DNA of 64,000 nt, taken from contig CAZEFM010000001.1 of assembly GCA_964511575.1 (NCBI GenBank), positions 52,015-116,014 of the forward strand. Direction: 5' to 3'. The position numbers were made by a program, and so were the translations under genes. Below the pieces are notes generated by a model. That model was not told the DNA's origin and did not search any database. It was given only the letters and a program-made list of their open reading frames with translations. Shown here one piece after another: positions 23,641 through 32,618 of the stretch. The first letter of the stretch is position 1, and every line of letters starts with the position of its first letter. The DNA comes from CALKHT01 sp964511575. Its GTDB lineage: Bacteria; Planctomycetota; Phycisphaerae; Phycisphaerales; Phycisphaeraceae.

Positions 23641-24825
23641 ATGCGCATCCTCCACCTGATCGATGCCCACAGTCCGCAGGCGACCCGCGCCACCCTCGCG
23701 ATGCTCGCCACCGCGATGGGCCGGCTCGGTGCGATCGATCAGCACGTGCTGCTGCTGGGTGGGTCGGCTTTGCGTGATGCCGCCCACGATGCGGGTCTGG
23801 TCGACCCCGACCACGTCCATCTGTTGGGTGTGCCCTTCGGCCGGGCGATGCTCGGTTGGCATGCCGTGACACGGCGCATCGCCGGTCTTCCTGCCATCGA
23901 CCTCGTGCACTGCTGGTCGGCCGGCACGTTCGCATTCGCCTCGCTGGCGCTGCGTCACCTGCCGCGCGTCCTGACGCTGACGAGCGAGCCTTCCGCAGGC
24001 ACGGTGAAGTGGTTCCGCATCGTCAGCGGGGAGGCCGCCCGATCCGCCAGCGCCCCGGCGACGTTCCTGCCCATCAGCGCCACCATTCGCAGGACGCTGC
24101 TCACCGGCGGAATCGACGAGGAGGCGGTGCACGTGCTTCGCCCGGGCATCGACATGAGCATGGTCGCCCATGGGGAGCGTGCCGCGCTGCGCAAAGCGTG
24201 GGGTGTTGCTCCAGCGCACGACCGCGAAACCACCATCGTCGCTTTGTTGGCGGATCGTCCCGAAGCGGTTGACACGCTGCACCCCGCGCTGGTCGCCGGC
24301 ATCGCCGAGGAAGTCACGCCAACCCGCTGGCGTATTCTGGCGCATCCGCTGGGACACCGTCGACTACGTGCTGAACGCATGCTGCGTCACACGCGCGGGC
24401 CGGATCGCCTCATCCGTGAGCCGCGCCTCGCCGCGCCGTGGCAGGTGCTCAGCGGGTGTGATGTGGCGCTGGCGTTGGGCGATGGGGGAGGGCTGAGCCT
24501 CCTCTGGGCGATGGCTGCCAACCTCCCGATTGTTGGCGAAGCCACCTACGCCATCAGTGAAATTCTCGAAGACCGCCACTCCGCCCTCCTGGCGAAGCCC
24601 AACGATGTGCGGGAACTGGTCAAGCGGCTCACCCGCGTGGTCGGCGATCAGCAACTTGCCTGGAAGCTGCGCGACACCGCCCGACATGAAGCTTACAGCT
24701 TTTTTTCCCGCCAACGCTACTGTCAGTCGCTGCAGAGCGTTTACCAGCAGGTGATCGAGCGGCAACCCATCGCCATCCCCGAACTCGAAGCCACCGGCGG
24801 CCTCCGTTTCACCGGCCGAGCCTAG
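23641..24825 (+). CDS. Glycosyltransferase family 4-like protein
   Basis: The 394-residue cytosolic protein has a GT-B layout. The N-terminal half starts MRILHLIDAHSPQATRATLA, like the usual nucleotide-sugar transferase opening, with a D-L-V-H-C-W-S-A-G acceptor-side strand. The C-terminal half carries V-L-R-P-G-I-D near 180 and a G-L-S-L-L-W-A-M-A-A-N-L-P-I-V-G donor-binding region (about 285-300), followed by an E of the I-S-E-I-L-E type. Sugar and acceptor are unknown. It stands alone, 158 bases after the lipoprotein operon and convergent with the next gene. Confidence 0.78.
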   Translation: MRILHLIDAHSPQATRATLAMLATAMGRLGAIDQHVLLLGGSALRDAAHDAGLVDPDHVHLLGVPFGRAMLGWHAVTRRIAGLPAIDLVHCWSAGTFAFASLALRHLPRVLTLTSEPSAGTVKWFRIVSGEAARSASAPATFLPISATIRRTLLTGGIDEEAVHVLRPGIDMSMVAHGERAALRKAWGVAPAHDRETTIVALLADRPEAVDTLHPALVAGIAEEVTPTRWRILAHPLGHRRLRAERMLRHTRGPDRLIREPRLAAPWQVLSGCDVALALGDGGGLSLLWAMAANLPIVGEATYAISEILEDRHSALLAKPNDVRELVKRLTRVVGDQQLAWKLRDTARHEAYSFFSRQRYCQSLQSVYQQVIERQPIAIPELEATGGLRFTGRA

Positions 24826-24877
24826 TGTCTGAGATCCGGTTCTCCCCAGGCCGGACCCCAGACCCCAGGCCCTGACG

Positions 24878-26140
24878 TTAATCAAACGCCACCTTCATGT
24901 GATGCATGTCGCGCTCGGACGGACAGAACACGATCGTGCCGAAGTTGCGATACTGAAAACCGCTGAGACTCATCATCGGTTGGCCGGCGGACGCATCGAG
25001 CAGATGCAGCTTTCCATCGACCACTTCGTAGCTCACAAGGTTGCCGTTCACGAACTCCTGGCCCAACTGAGCCGCATACAGTCGCGGCGCGACCCTGCTG
25101 CTCACCAGCGTTTCACCGTTCACCGGATCGCTCAGATCGATCCGCCACAGTTCGTTGCGATACCCGGCGTAGAACACCACGCCGTCTTCCGTCGCCAGCG
25201 AATCGTACGCACGGGACAGGCTCATCAGCTCCGTCACGGTGCCCACGCTGAGCTGGTTCACCGGGTCGTTCGTCGCGGAAACCTGCACCAGTCGATGGGG
25301 CGAGAGGATTTCGATGTCGTTGTTCAGGTAGGCTGCGCCATCCACCTCCAGCCACCAGTGGCCCATGCTGCCGCCCGGCCCGTTGTTGAACAGCCGCACG
25401 TTCATGTTGCCTGAAAAGACATACGTGTTGCTGTTGCGCAGCTCGAACACCTCCGGCTCGCGACCGGGATAGGTCACGGTGAGGCTGTTGTTGTTGCCGT
25501 TGCCCTTGGGACGGATGCGAATCTCCGTCGCCTTGCCCACGTACAGGTTGCCCTGAGCGTCCAGGTCGCCCTTCTTGGCGTTCTTGAGGTCCTGGCGCGT
25601 GATCTTCGTGCCATCCTCCTTCGCCAGCTCGAACGACATGTCGCTGTTGTTGGGGTTGATGTTGGCGATGGTGCCGACGATGCGGAACGGCGGGGTCACC
25701 AACTCGTGCTGCACCGCATAGATGTTCCACTGGCCATCCTTGTGGACCGCCGCGGCGCCGCCGATCGGCCCGCCTTCAAGCTTGTCGTTGCCGACATCGG
25801 CAACACCGTTGCGCAGGTCGACGAAGAGCATCTGCGCCTGCCACCGGCGTTCATCCCACCGGAACGCGTACAGATGCGTAAACGCCGGCATCTCCGCGGT
25901 GCCGTTGGCATATGCCGCGGCATCGATTCCGCCCGCCAGCACGTTGCCCTGCCGGTCGCGAATGTGAGCGACCATCTTGTGCTCGTTGGCGGCGAAGTCG
26001 TACCGCCAAAGCGCGCTCGATTCACGGTTGATCCCGTACATGACCTGATCGTGCAGCGGGTGTTCCGCCGCCATCACCGACAGGGGCGCGAGCACCATTG
26101 CCAACGTTGTTCCCCCGAGGGTAAGCACGTTCCATCGCAT
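24878..26140 (-). CDS. Secreted protein of unknown function
   Basis: ATG at 26140, with GAGGTG six bases upstream, gives a 420-residue protein with a cleavable signal peptide (hydrophobic run LTLGGTTLAMVLAPLSVMAA). The mature part is beta-rich and repetitive in style: short statements such as ALWRYDFAANEHKMVAHI, VNGETLVSSRVAPRLYAA and G-V-V-F-Y-A-G-Y-R-N-E-L-W-R-I-D suggest a beta-propeller-like fold at both ends. A central Asn/Gly-rich part (about 165-240, with K-G-N-G-N-N-N-S-L) may be an inserted domain. No catalytic motif is visible and no family recognised. Confidence 0.6.
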   Translation of the reverse strand: MRWNVLTLGGTTLAMVLAPLSVMAAEHPLHDQVMYGINRESSALWRYDFAANEHKMVAHIRDRQGNVLAGGIDAAAYANGTAEMPAFTHLYAFRWDERRWQAQMLFVDLRNGVADVGNDKLEGGPIGGAAAVHKDGQWNIYAVQHELVTPPFRIVGTIANINPNNSDMSFELAKEDGTKITRQDLKNAKKGDLDAQGNLYVGKATEIRIRPKGNGNNNSLTVTYPGREPEVFELRNSNTYVFSGNMNVRLFNNGPGGSMGHWWLEVDGAAYLNNDIEILSPHRLVQVSATNDPVNQLSVGTVTELMSLSRAYDSLATEDGVVFYAGYRNELWRIDLSDPVNGETLVSSRVAPRLYAAQLGQEFVNGNLVSYEVVDGKLHLLDASAGQPMMSLSGFQYRNFGTIVFCPSERDMHHMKVAFD

Positions 26141-26336
26141 AGTGCACCTCGTTTCCTGGTGGACACGTTCCATTCCCCGGGTTGCCGAGGTCAGCCGCAC
26201 CATGCGCCTGCCGCGACAGATGCAAATCAACGATTCACTATCGGGCTTTGCCAGTTCTCGTGCGATTCGGCGTCAGAGAGGAGCCCTGCATCGGGCGTAA
26301 ACGGCATCATCGTTGCAAACGGACCCGCCACCACCT

Positions 26337-27620
26337 TCAACCGCCGGGGCGCACCCGCGTCATGACAAACCCGCTGCGCGGCAGCGCCGGCAGACGTGAG
26401 CGATCCACCGACAGCTTCTGAGGCGGCAGGTCGTACTGCATCCGCTGCGTGAGCATCCCGATCGCCTGCTTCATCAGCGCCATCGTGATCGCTTCGCCGG
26501 GACAGCGGTGCCCCGTCCGCGCATCGCCGCCGCCCTGCGGGATGAAATTGAAAGGCGTGATCGGCGTCTCCAGAAAACGATCCGGTCGAAACGCCTCCGG
26601 CCGCTTCCACACCCGCCGGTCATGGTTCGTGCCGTATACCTCCAGCAGTGTGCGCGTGCCGCGACGGAACGTGTAGCCGTTCCACGTGAAGTCATGCCGC
26701 ACCCGCGCCGCGAGCATCGGGAAGAACGGATAGAACCGCCGCACCTCCTGCGCGAACCGGGTGGCCTTGTCGTCTTCGTCCAGCCCGTCGATGTCGTCCA
26801 CCTCACGGTTCAACGCCACCGCCGTGAAGACGATGTACAGCGACACCGCGACCGTTGGCCGCAGCAGATTCAGCAACTCCACCGCTGCCACCTGCGGGTC
26901 GAGCAACTGCCCGCGATGATCGCGATACCATGCGATCGACGCAGCCGGCGAATCATCGGGCACGCTTGCCATACCGCTGCGAATCGCACGGATGAAGCGC
27001 GCGATCCATCGGTTGGATTGCAGCCGCGCCAACCGCGCCATCGGGTGCCGCCAGCGCGACCCCGCCGCATCAAAAAGCGCCATCAGCTCCCACGCCCGCC
27101 GTCCCACCTCATCACCACGCAACGGCACGCCCGCCCATTCACACACCGCCTGCGTCAGCATCGGATGAAGCTCGCGGTACAGCGTCACCCGTCGCATCCG
27201 CGACCACCGCTCGATCGCCGCTTCCCAGTAGCGTTCGGTGATCGTCGTGAGCGCCTCGACGCGCCCCGGCTCCGAAGTCAGCGTCATCAGCAATGCCTTA
27301 CGGCGTTGGTGCTCCTCATCGTCCAGCGTCTGCACGCCGCATCGACCGAACAGCGTCTTCTGAATCGCCATCGGCGCTGCGCCGCTGCGTTGAAAGCGGT
27401 TGGTGTCGTAGAAGAGCGCCGCCGCCGTCTGTCCTACCATGCAGACCGTTCGCTGCCCCAGCAGCCGCGCTTCGAAAATATCCGTCCCGAACTCCTCGCA
27501 TCGATCGGAGATGTACGTGTACGGATCGCGCAGCAGCGCCAGCGTGCTGTCCAGCCTCCCATCGTGCGGCACGCCCGGCACGCGCACAGCGTCTCGGCCC
27601 ATGGCACCAGCGTGTGTCAT
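26337..27620 (-). CDS. Cytochrome P450 of the CYP152 fatty-acid peroxygenase type
   Basis: CYP152 enzymes use hydrogen peroxide to hydroxylate or decarboxylate fatty acids. This 427-residue protein has the signature QGGGDARTGHRCPGE, with the heme-thiolate Cys, and the L-R-P-T-V-A-V-S segment, whose Arg-Pro binds the substrate carboxylate. It also has the family opening P-H-D-x-x-L-D-S-T-L-A-L-L. In the segment L-F-G-R-C-G-V-Q-T-L-D the Gln aligns with Gln85 of CYP152A1 (P450 BSbeta), a hydroxylase, not with the His of the decarboxylase OleT. So alpha/beta-hydroxylation is the likelier reaction. No reductase is needed and none is adjacent. ATG at 27620 is used; a GTG at 27641 is also in frame. 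Confidence 0.87.
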   Translation of the reverse strand: MTHAGAMGRDAVRVPGVPHDGRLDSTLALLRDPYTYISDRCEEFGTDIFEARLLGQRTVCMVGQTAAALFYDTNRFQRSGAAPMAIQKTLFGRCGVQTLDDEEHQRRKALLMTLTSEPGRVEALTTITERYWEAAIERWSRMRRVTLYRELHPMLTQAVCEWAGVPLRGDEVGRRAWELMALFDAAGSRWRHPMARLARLQSNRWIARFIRAIRSGMASVPDDSPAASIAWYRDHRGQLLDPQVAAVELLNLLRPTVAVSLYIVFTAVALNREVDDIDGLDEDDKATRFAQEVRRFYPFFPMLAARVRHDFTWNGYTFRRGTRTLLEVYGTNHDRRVWKRPEAFRPDRFLETPITPFNFIPQGGGDARTGHRCPGEAITMALMKQAIGMLTQRMQYDLPPQKLSVDRSRLPALPRSGFVMTRVRPGG

Positions 27621-27709
27621 CGCGCGATCGTAGCGCCCCACACGCCGCCACGCCGCACCCCCACCGCCCTGAAACCCTCATCAGCAAAGCGCCCAGCACG
27701 CCCCGGCCA

Positions 27710-30700
27710 TCATTGTCCCGGCGACTGCAGATAGGCGATCAGGTCGCGGACCTGTTGATCGTTGAGCAGGTCGAGCAGGCCTTCGGGCATGATCGACACT
27801 TTCGAGTGTTCGCGGGCGGCGATGTTCTGCATCGGGATCACCGTCAGGTTGCCTTCCAGATCCTTGAACGTAATCGCCTGCTCGGACAGGTCGTGGATGA
27901 AACCGCTGAGCACGGTGGGCTCGAAGTCGCCTTCCTGCATGTGCAGCGTGAGGTCGACGCGCTCGAATTCCTCGCGAATCGCCAGGCTCGGGTCCACGAT
28001 CGAGGGCAGCAGAAAGTCCAGATTGTCGCGCTCGTAACCGGTGAGTTCCGGGCCGACGTTTCGCCCTTCGCCGTGCAACACATGACACCGCGCGCACATC
28101 TCTGCGTACACCGCCTTGCCGCGGATCACATCGCCCTTGCCCGAGGCGACGAGTGCCTTGATTTCATCGATGCGTTTGGCTTTGTCCTCGGGGCTGGTGC
28201 GCAGCGCGCCCCAGTGCTTGCGGATGAGCGCGTTGTCCTCTTCGTTTCCGCGATCGAGGATGATGAGCAGGTTCTCCGCCGCGATGTGTTCCCGCGCGAT
28301 CCGGCCGGCATCGACCGCCTGCAGCATCAACCGCGCCCAAGTCGCGCGACCCGTCAGCATCGACTGAGCCGTGCCGCGCAGCGTCGCCGACAGCGTCGGA
28401 AACAGCGCGATCACCCGACGGGCAATCGCCTCATCGCTGTACACGCGCAGCGCATTCAGCGCTTCGAGCTTCACCGTGTCATCATCGTCGCGTTCCAGCA
28501 GCGTGAGCATCGCGTGCTGCGCCGCCTCGTCCCTTCGCTCCGCCAGCCGCCGCATCATCGCCACGCGATCCTTCACCGGGCGCTGGCGATTGATCATCAA
28601 CTGCCGGGCCGCGTCGATCGCATCGCGCGAACCCAGTTGCATGGCAAAACCGATCACGCGGGGGTCCGCTTCGCCCTTCGACCACAGTGTTGCCAGCGCT
28701 TCATCGAACGCATCGGGCACACGGGTAATCACCGTGCCGCGCAATCCCGTTTCCATCCCCTCGATCAATCGGGCGATGTGCCGTTCGCTCGGCGCCATGG
28801 CGAGCAGCTTCGCACACAGCGCCAGGTTTTCCTCCGTGCGTTCGGCCGTCAGCCGCTGCCCCAGCAGCGCCACGATGTGCCGCGCGACCATCGGCCGATT
28901 CCACAGCGACGCTTGCCCGAACGCCTCGACCACCGCTTCACGATCGCGCGTGATGTGCGCCTCCAGCGCCCACCAGATCTGCTTGGGCACGAGCGCATCG
29001 TTCACATCGCCATCGTGCGTCATCAGCGCGAGCAGCACGGGCAGACCCTGATCCACCGGCAGCCGCTGCGCCGATGCCGCCAACTGGCTCCGCACCTCGA
29101 TGTGCGGTTCCTGCCGCGCCATCGCCGCAAGCCGCGTCGCAACGGTCGGCGACACGTTGCACGCATCGGCGAGCAGTCGCACCGTCCACAGCCGCACGTG
29201 TGGATCGTTATGTGCCAGCGCCGTCAGGGCCGTCGCCTCGTCCAGTCCGCCACTTTGATAAAGCGCCCACAACGCTTCCAACGCCGTCTGCCCCGTTCGC
29301 TGCATCACCATCGCGCGCAGCATCGGCACCACCGAGGCATCACGCCGATCGCCCAGCAGCCGCAACGCCGTGCTGCGATGCCAGCGGTTGGCATGCCCGA
29401 GCAACTGCACCAGTTCCCTGCTCGACTTCGTCGCAAGATCGAACGGCTGAGCCGGCTTGTACCCCTCGGCGGAACGAACGCGATAGATGCGCCCGCGCGT
29501 GCGGTCCCAGTTGTCGCGCGGATCCAGGTGCGTGATGCGGATGTCGTACCAGTCGCTGACATACACCGCGCCGTCCGGACCCTCCTTGATATCCACCGGC
29601 CGAAACCACTTGTCATCCGTCTCGATCAGCTTCGCCTCATCGACGCTGGCATACGTGCTGCCGCGCTGCTGAAGCTCGGTCACGCCCACCCAGTTCATCA
29701 GCGGGTTCACCGATATCAGCTTGCCGCGGTAATGCTCGGGCAACTGATCGCCACCATAGATGACAAACGTGTGCGTCATGCGGTTGCGATCGCCGGTGTG
29801 CGGCATCGCATCGTAAAACGTGAAGGCGAACGGATTGGTGGGCGGCCCGTGCTTGCCCCAGCCTTTGCGGTAGTAACCACCCTGCACGAAGTGCACCGCC
29901 CGTTGCCACGAGTTGGTGCCTGAGTAAACGCGTCCCTTGTCGTCGAACGCCACGCCGAACGTGTTGTACCCGCCCTCGGCGAACAGTTCGAAGCGATGTT
30001 GCTCGGGGTGGTAGCGCCAGATCGCCTGCCCCATGAACGCGGTGACGTCGTCGGAGTCGCCCAGTTCCACTTTGACGCGCGCGGTGCAGGTTGAGCCATG
30101 CCCGCCATAGATCCAGCCATCCGGCCCCCACGTGAGGCTGTTCGCCACGGCGTGCGTGTCTTCCAGTCCGAACCCCGACAGATGCACCACCGGGTCGCCA
30201 TCCGGCTTGCCGTCGCGATCCTTGTCGGGATAGAAGAGCAGGTAAGGCGGGTTCAACACCCACACGCCGCCCCGGCCGTGCAACACGCTTGTCGTGATGT
30301 TCAGCCCTTCCACAAACGTGGACTGCGCATCGAACACGCCGTCGCCGTCGGTGTCTTCATGAATGGTGATTTTGTCCGCGCCCTTGAAGTGGTGAGGCGG
30401 CGCGGGCGGAATGCGATCGAAGATCGCCCGCAGGTGCGCATCGTAGCTCAGCACCTTCAGCCCCGCGGGAAACGGGTACTGAATGTACTGCGTCACCCAC
30501 ATGCGCCCGCGCTCATCAAAGGCGATGTGCACCGGCTGCACCACGTTTGGCTCGTGTGCAACCATGTCCACAGCGACATCGTTGCGCGTTTTGAGATGAG
30601 CCATCATCTCCCGCGGCGAGCGCGGCTTGGCGCTCAGATCGCCCGCATACGGGTTCTTGTTGCCCGCGTAGCTGTCGATCACGCGCTGCCGATCGCGTTC

Positions 30701-31327
30701 AAACTGCGTCAGGTCGACCGGCTTGGGCGCGCCGCGCCCCGCGGCCTTCTCGCCCGCCGATTCGAAAAATGCCGCCGCCTGCCGCGCATCGGCGGCGCCC
30801 GCCCACGCCATGTCATCGCCGATGCGGAACTGCCACAGCCCCGTCAGGTCGATCGCTTCCTCGGCGGTGGTAAGCAGCACGGGCCCGCTGCGGATGCCGC
30901 CCGCGCCGCCATGGTCGTAGACGCGCACCGCGATGATGTTCACTCCGCCGTAGCGGATCTGGTCCGGGTCGATCACATACCGTCGCTGCGCACCGCTCGC
31001 CGGCCCGCTGTACAGCGGCGGCATCGAACCGGTCGAGCCGACCTTCGCGCCGTTGAAATACGTTTCATCGACATCGTCCACGTTCGCCATCAGCAGCAGC
31101 AGACGACTGCCGCGCCACGATTCGGGCACGCGAACGAACAGGCGATACCACGCATAGCCGTTGTGATCGGCGAACGCGCCGTCCGCCTGCGACTCCCACG
31201 TGGCGGGCACGTGCAGCAATTGCCACGAACCATCGTCGGCGCACGCCCCATGCGGATGAAGCAGCAGCGAAGCGGACAGCAGGCAGGCAAGCCCCAACGC
31301 GCGGAGTGGACGAACAATCATCGACAA
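27710..31327 (-). CDS. PVC-type HEAT-repeat cytochrome c, putative membrane-bound dehydrogenase
   Basis: This 1205-residue secreted protein belongs to the large PVC-type heme-binding family abundant in planctomycetes. A signal peptide (about 1-30) is followed by a beta-sandwich (about 35-180). A beta-propeller dehydrogenase-like domain comes next (about 230-600), with D-T-D-G-D-G-V-F-D and D-K-D-R-D-G-K-P-D-G-D calcium-binding-like loops and G-P-D-G-W-I-Y-G-G. HEAT repeats occupy about 610-1030. The C-terminal heme domain has CARCH at 1078-1082 and the distal Met in S-I-M-P-E-G (about 1177-1182). It is probably an electron-donating oxidase of sugars or alcohols in the periplasm, but the substrate is unknown. 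ATG at 31327. Confidence 0.88.
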   Translation of the reverse strand: MSMIVRPLRALGLACLLSASLLLHPHGACADDGSWQLLHVPATWESQADGAFADHNGYAWYRLFVRVPESWRGSRLLLLMANVDDVDETYFNGAKVGSTGSMPPLYSGPASGAQRRYVIDPDQIRYGGVNIIAVRVYDHGGAGGIRSGPVLLTTAEEAIDLTGLWQFRIGDDMAWAGAADARQAAAFFESAGEKAAGRGAPKPVDLTQFERDRQRVIDSYAGNKNPYAGDLSAKPRSPREMMAHLKTRNDVAVDMVAHEPNVVQPVHIAFDERGRMWVTQYIQYPFPAGLKVLSYDAHLRAIFDRIPPAPPHHFKGADKITIHEDTDGDGVFDAQSTFVEGLNITTSVLHGRGGVWVLNPPYLLFYPDKDRDGKPDGDPVVHLSGFGLEDTHAVANSLTWGPDGWIYGGHGSTCTARVKVELGDSDDVTAFMGQAIWRYHPEQHRFELFAEGGYNTFGVAFDDKGRVYSGTNSWQRAVHFVQGGYYRKGWGKHGPPTNPFAFTFYDAMPHTGDRNRMTHTFVIYGGDQLPEHYRGKLISVNPLMNWVGVTELQQRGSTYASVDEAKLIETDDKWFRPVDIKEGPDGAVYVSDWYDIRITHLDPRDNWDRTRGRIYRVRSAEGYKPAQPFDLATKSSRELVQLLGHANRWHRSTALRLLGDRRDASVVPMLRAMVMQRTGQTALEALWALYQSGGLDEATALTALAHNDPHVRLWTVRLLADACNVSPTVATRLAAMARQEPHIEVRSQLAASAQRLPVDQGLPVLLALMTHDGDVNDALVPKQIWWALEAHITRDREAVVEAFGQASLWNRPMVARHIVALLGQRLTAERTEENLALCAKLLAMAPSERHIARLIEGMETGLRGTVITRVPDAFDEALATLWSKGEADPRVIGFAMQLGSRDAIDAARQLMINRQRPVKDRVAMMRRLAERRDEAAQHAMLTLLERDDDDTVKLEALNALRVYSDEAIARRVIALFPTLSATLRGTAQSMLTGRATWARLMLQAVDAGRIAREHIAAENLLIILDRGNEEDNALIRKHWGALRTSPEDKAKRIDEIKALVASGKGDVIRGKAVYAEMCARCHVLHGEGRNVGPELTGYERDNLDFLLPSIVDPSLAIREEFERVDLTLHMQEGDFEPTVLSGFIHDLSEQAITFKDLEGNLTVIPMQNIAAREHSKVSIMPEGLLDLLNDQQVRDLIAYLQSPGQ

Positions 31328-31459
31328 AACCTTTCGGCCAGGTCAATCGGTGCCGGTTCTGTCGTTCGCGGGGATGGCGATTGTACCGCCGCGGCAAAAG
31401 CGTGTCCATGAATCCGCCGCGACGTTGTCGCGCGGCGCAACCTTACAGCCGGGGATGTG

Positions 31460-31906
31460 TCACCCCTCGACCACACCCACCGTCAGCAGCAGGTTCGCCC
31501 AGATGCGCTGTTCGCCCGTTTGAATGGTCAGCGCCACCGTGTCCGCAGCCGCCGCTTTGTAGAAGGCGAACCGTTCCACGCGGTCGAACGTCAGCGGGTT
31601 GTTCGCTTCCTTGAAGATGCGGTCGAACTCATGCCAGATCGGCGGGTCTTCCGTGCGGCCATAGGGCCCCGTGGTGTCGTACTGCATCACCGCAGCCGCT
31701 TCGATCGGCACCGTCGCGACAATCGCCTCGAGCACCTGCGTGCACGTCACCAGCCCCGGCGAAAGGTTGAGGCTCACCAGCTTGGCCCGCGGCCCCAGCG
31801 TCGTGCCCGCCGGGTAGTTGCCATCGGCGATGAGGATCTGCGATGTGTGACCCGAGCGGGCAAGCGTCGCCAGAATCTCCGGGTGCAGCAGTTTCGTTTT
31901 GAGCAT
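31460..31906 (-). CDS. RbsD/FucU family sugar mutarotase
   Basis: RbsD/FucU proteins interconvert anomers of ribose or fucose and form decamers. The 148-residue protein (the usual length) has the conserved opening L-H-P-E-I-L-A-T-L-A-R-S-G-H and A-D-G-N-Y-P, whose His and Asp are the catalytic residues of the family. A Y-D-T-T-G-P region follows. FucU-like features (L-x-L-S-P-G) make fucose a possible substrate. It stands between the PVC cytochrome and the TlyA-like gene, with no sugar transporter or kinase nearby. Confidence 0.85.
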   Translation of the reverse strand: MLKTKLLHPEILATLARSGHTSQILIADGNYPAGTTLGPRAKLVSLNLSPGLVTCTQVLEAIVATVPIEAAAVMQYDTTGPYGRTEDPPIWHEFDRIFKEANNPLTFDRVERFAFYKAAAADTVALTIQTGEQRIWANLLLTVGVVEG

Positions 31907-31975
31907 GAGTCGGTTCCCTCAAAAATGATTGAATCAGAATAGACGATCGCGCTTCGACTGCAACATCGACACGCC

Positions 31976-32608
31976 TTATCGCGGCACGAGCAGCGCGAGA
32001 TACTCCACGTTGCCCTGCCCGCCGCGCGCACCGCCGCGAATCGGCGAGGCGATCCACTGTGCCACCTCCACCCCAAACGCCGGCAGGCTGGCGAGTGTTG
32101 CATCGAGTATCGCCTGGGCCTGTGGCTCATCGAGAATCGTCGGCTTGCCCCGACGGCCGCGCTGGTGCGCGTTGGCGTCGCGCGGCTGCTCATAGTGCGG
32201 CTTGATGAGGCTGATGATGCGACCCGTCGGCTCACCCGCCGCATCACGCCGCACCCAGCGCAGCGCTGCCGGCAGCGCGTGCTGTTGACGCGTCCAGCTC
32301 ATGTCGATCGTCACCAGATCGCAGCCGGCGAAGCCTTCGATCGTGGCCGGGTCGAAGTGCAGTGCGTTGGTGCGCTCCAGCACCGTTACACGCTCATCCT
32401 GCCGCAGCTTCCACGCGAGTTGGCCGTAAGCGGTGTCGACCGCGTACACATGCGCAGCACCGTGCTGCAACATGCAATCAGTAAAGCCGCCCGTCGAGCA
32501 GCCGAGGTCGGCACACACCGCGCCGTGAAGATCGATGCCGAACGCCTTCAGTGCGCCGGCAAGCTTCAACCCGCCGCGCGATACGTAAACCGATTCCGAC
32601 TCGCTCAT
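31976..32608 (-). CDS. TlyA-like rRNA methyltransferase lacking the S4 domain
   Basis: TlyA proteins 2'-O-methylate rRNA cytidines using S-adenosylmethionine. The 210-residue product has the FtsJ-like core: V-S-R-G-G-L-K-L-A-G-A-L, the SAM loop D-L-G-C-S-T-G-G-F-T-D (about 34-44), acidic D at the end of the second strand (A-V-D-T-A-Y-G-Q), and I-S-L-I-K-P-H-Y-E, the K and E of the K-D-K-E tetrad. The usual 60-residue S4 RNA-binding domain is missing; the start at 32608 is close to the next gene (10 bases), so no room is left for it. Target specificity may therefore differ. Confidence 0.83.
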   Translation of the reverse strand: MSESESVYVSRGGLKLAGALKAFGIDLHGAVCADLGCSTGGFTDCMLQHGAAHVYAVDTAYGQLAWKLRQDERVTVLERTNALHFDPATIEGFAGCDLVTIDMSWTRQQHALPAALRWVRRDAAGEPTGRIISLIKPHYEQPRDANAHQRGRRGKPTILDEPQAQAILDATLASLPAFGVEVAQWIASPIRGGARGGQGNVEYLALLVPR

Positions 32609-32618
32609 ACATCAACCT

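Noticed and set aside
27293..29923. 876-codon open frame on the plus strand
   Set aside because: It is antisense to the cytochrome P450 and the PVC cytochrome. It is Arg/His/Gln-rich and without family features.
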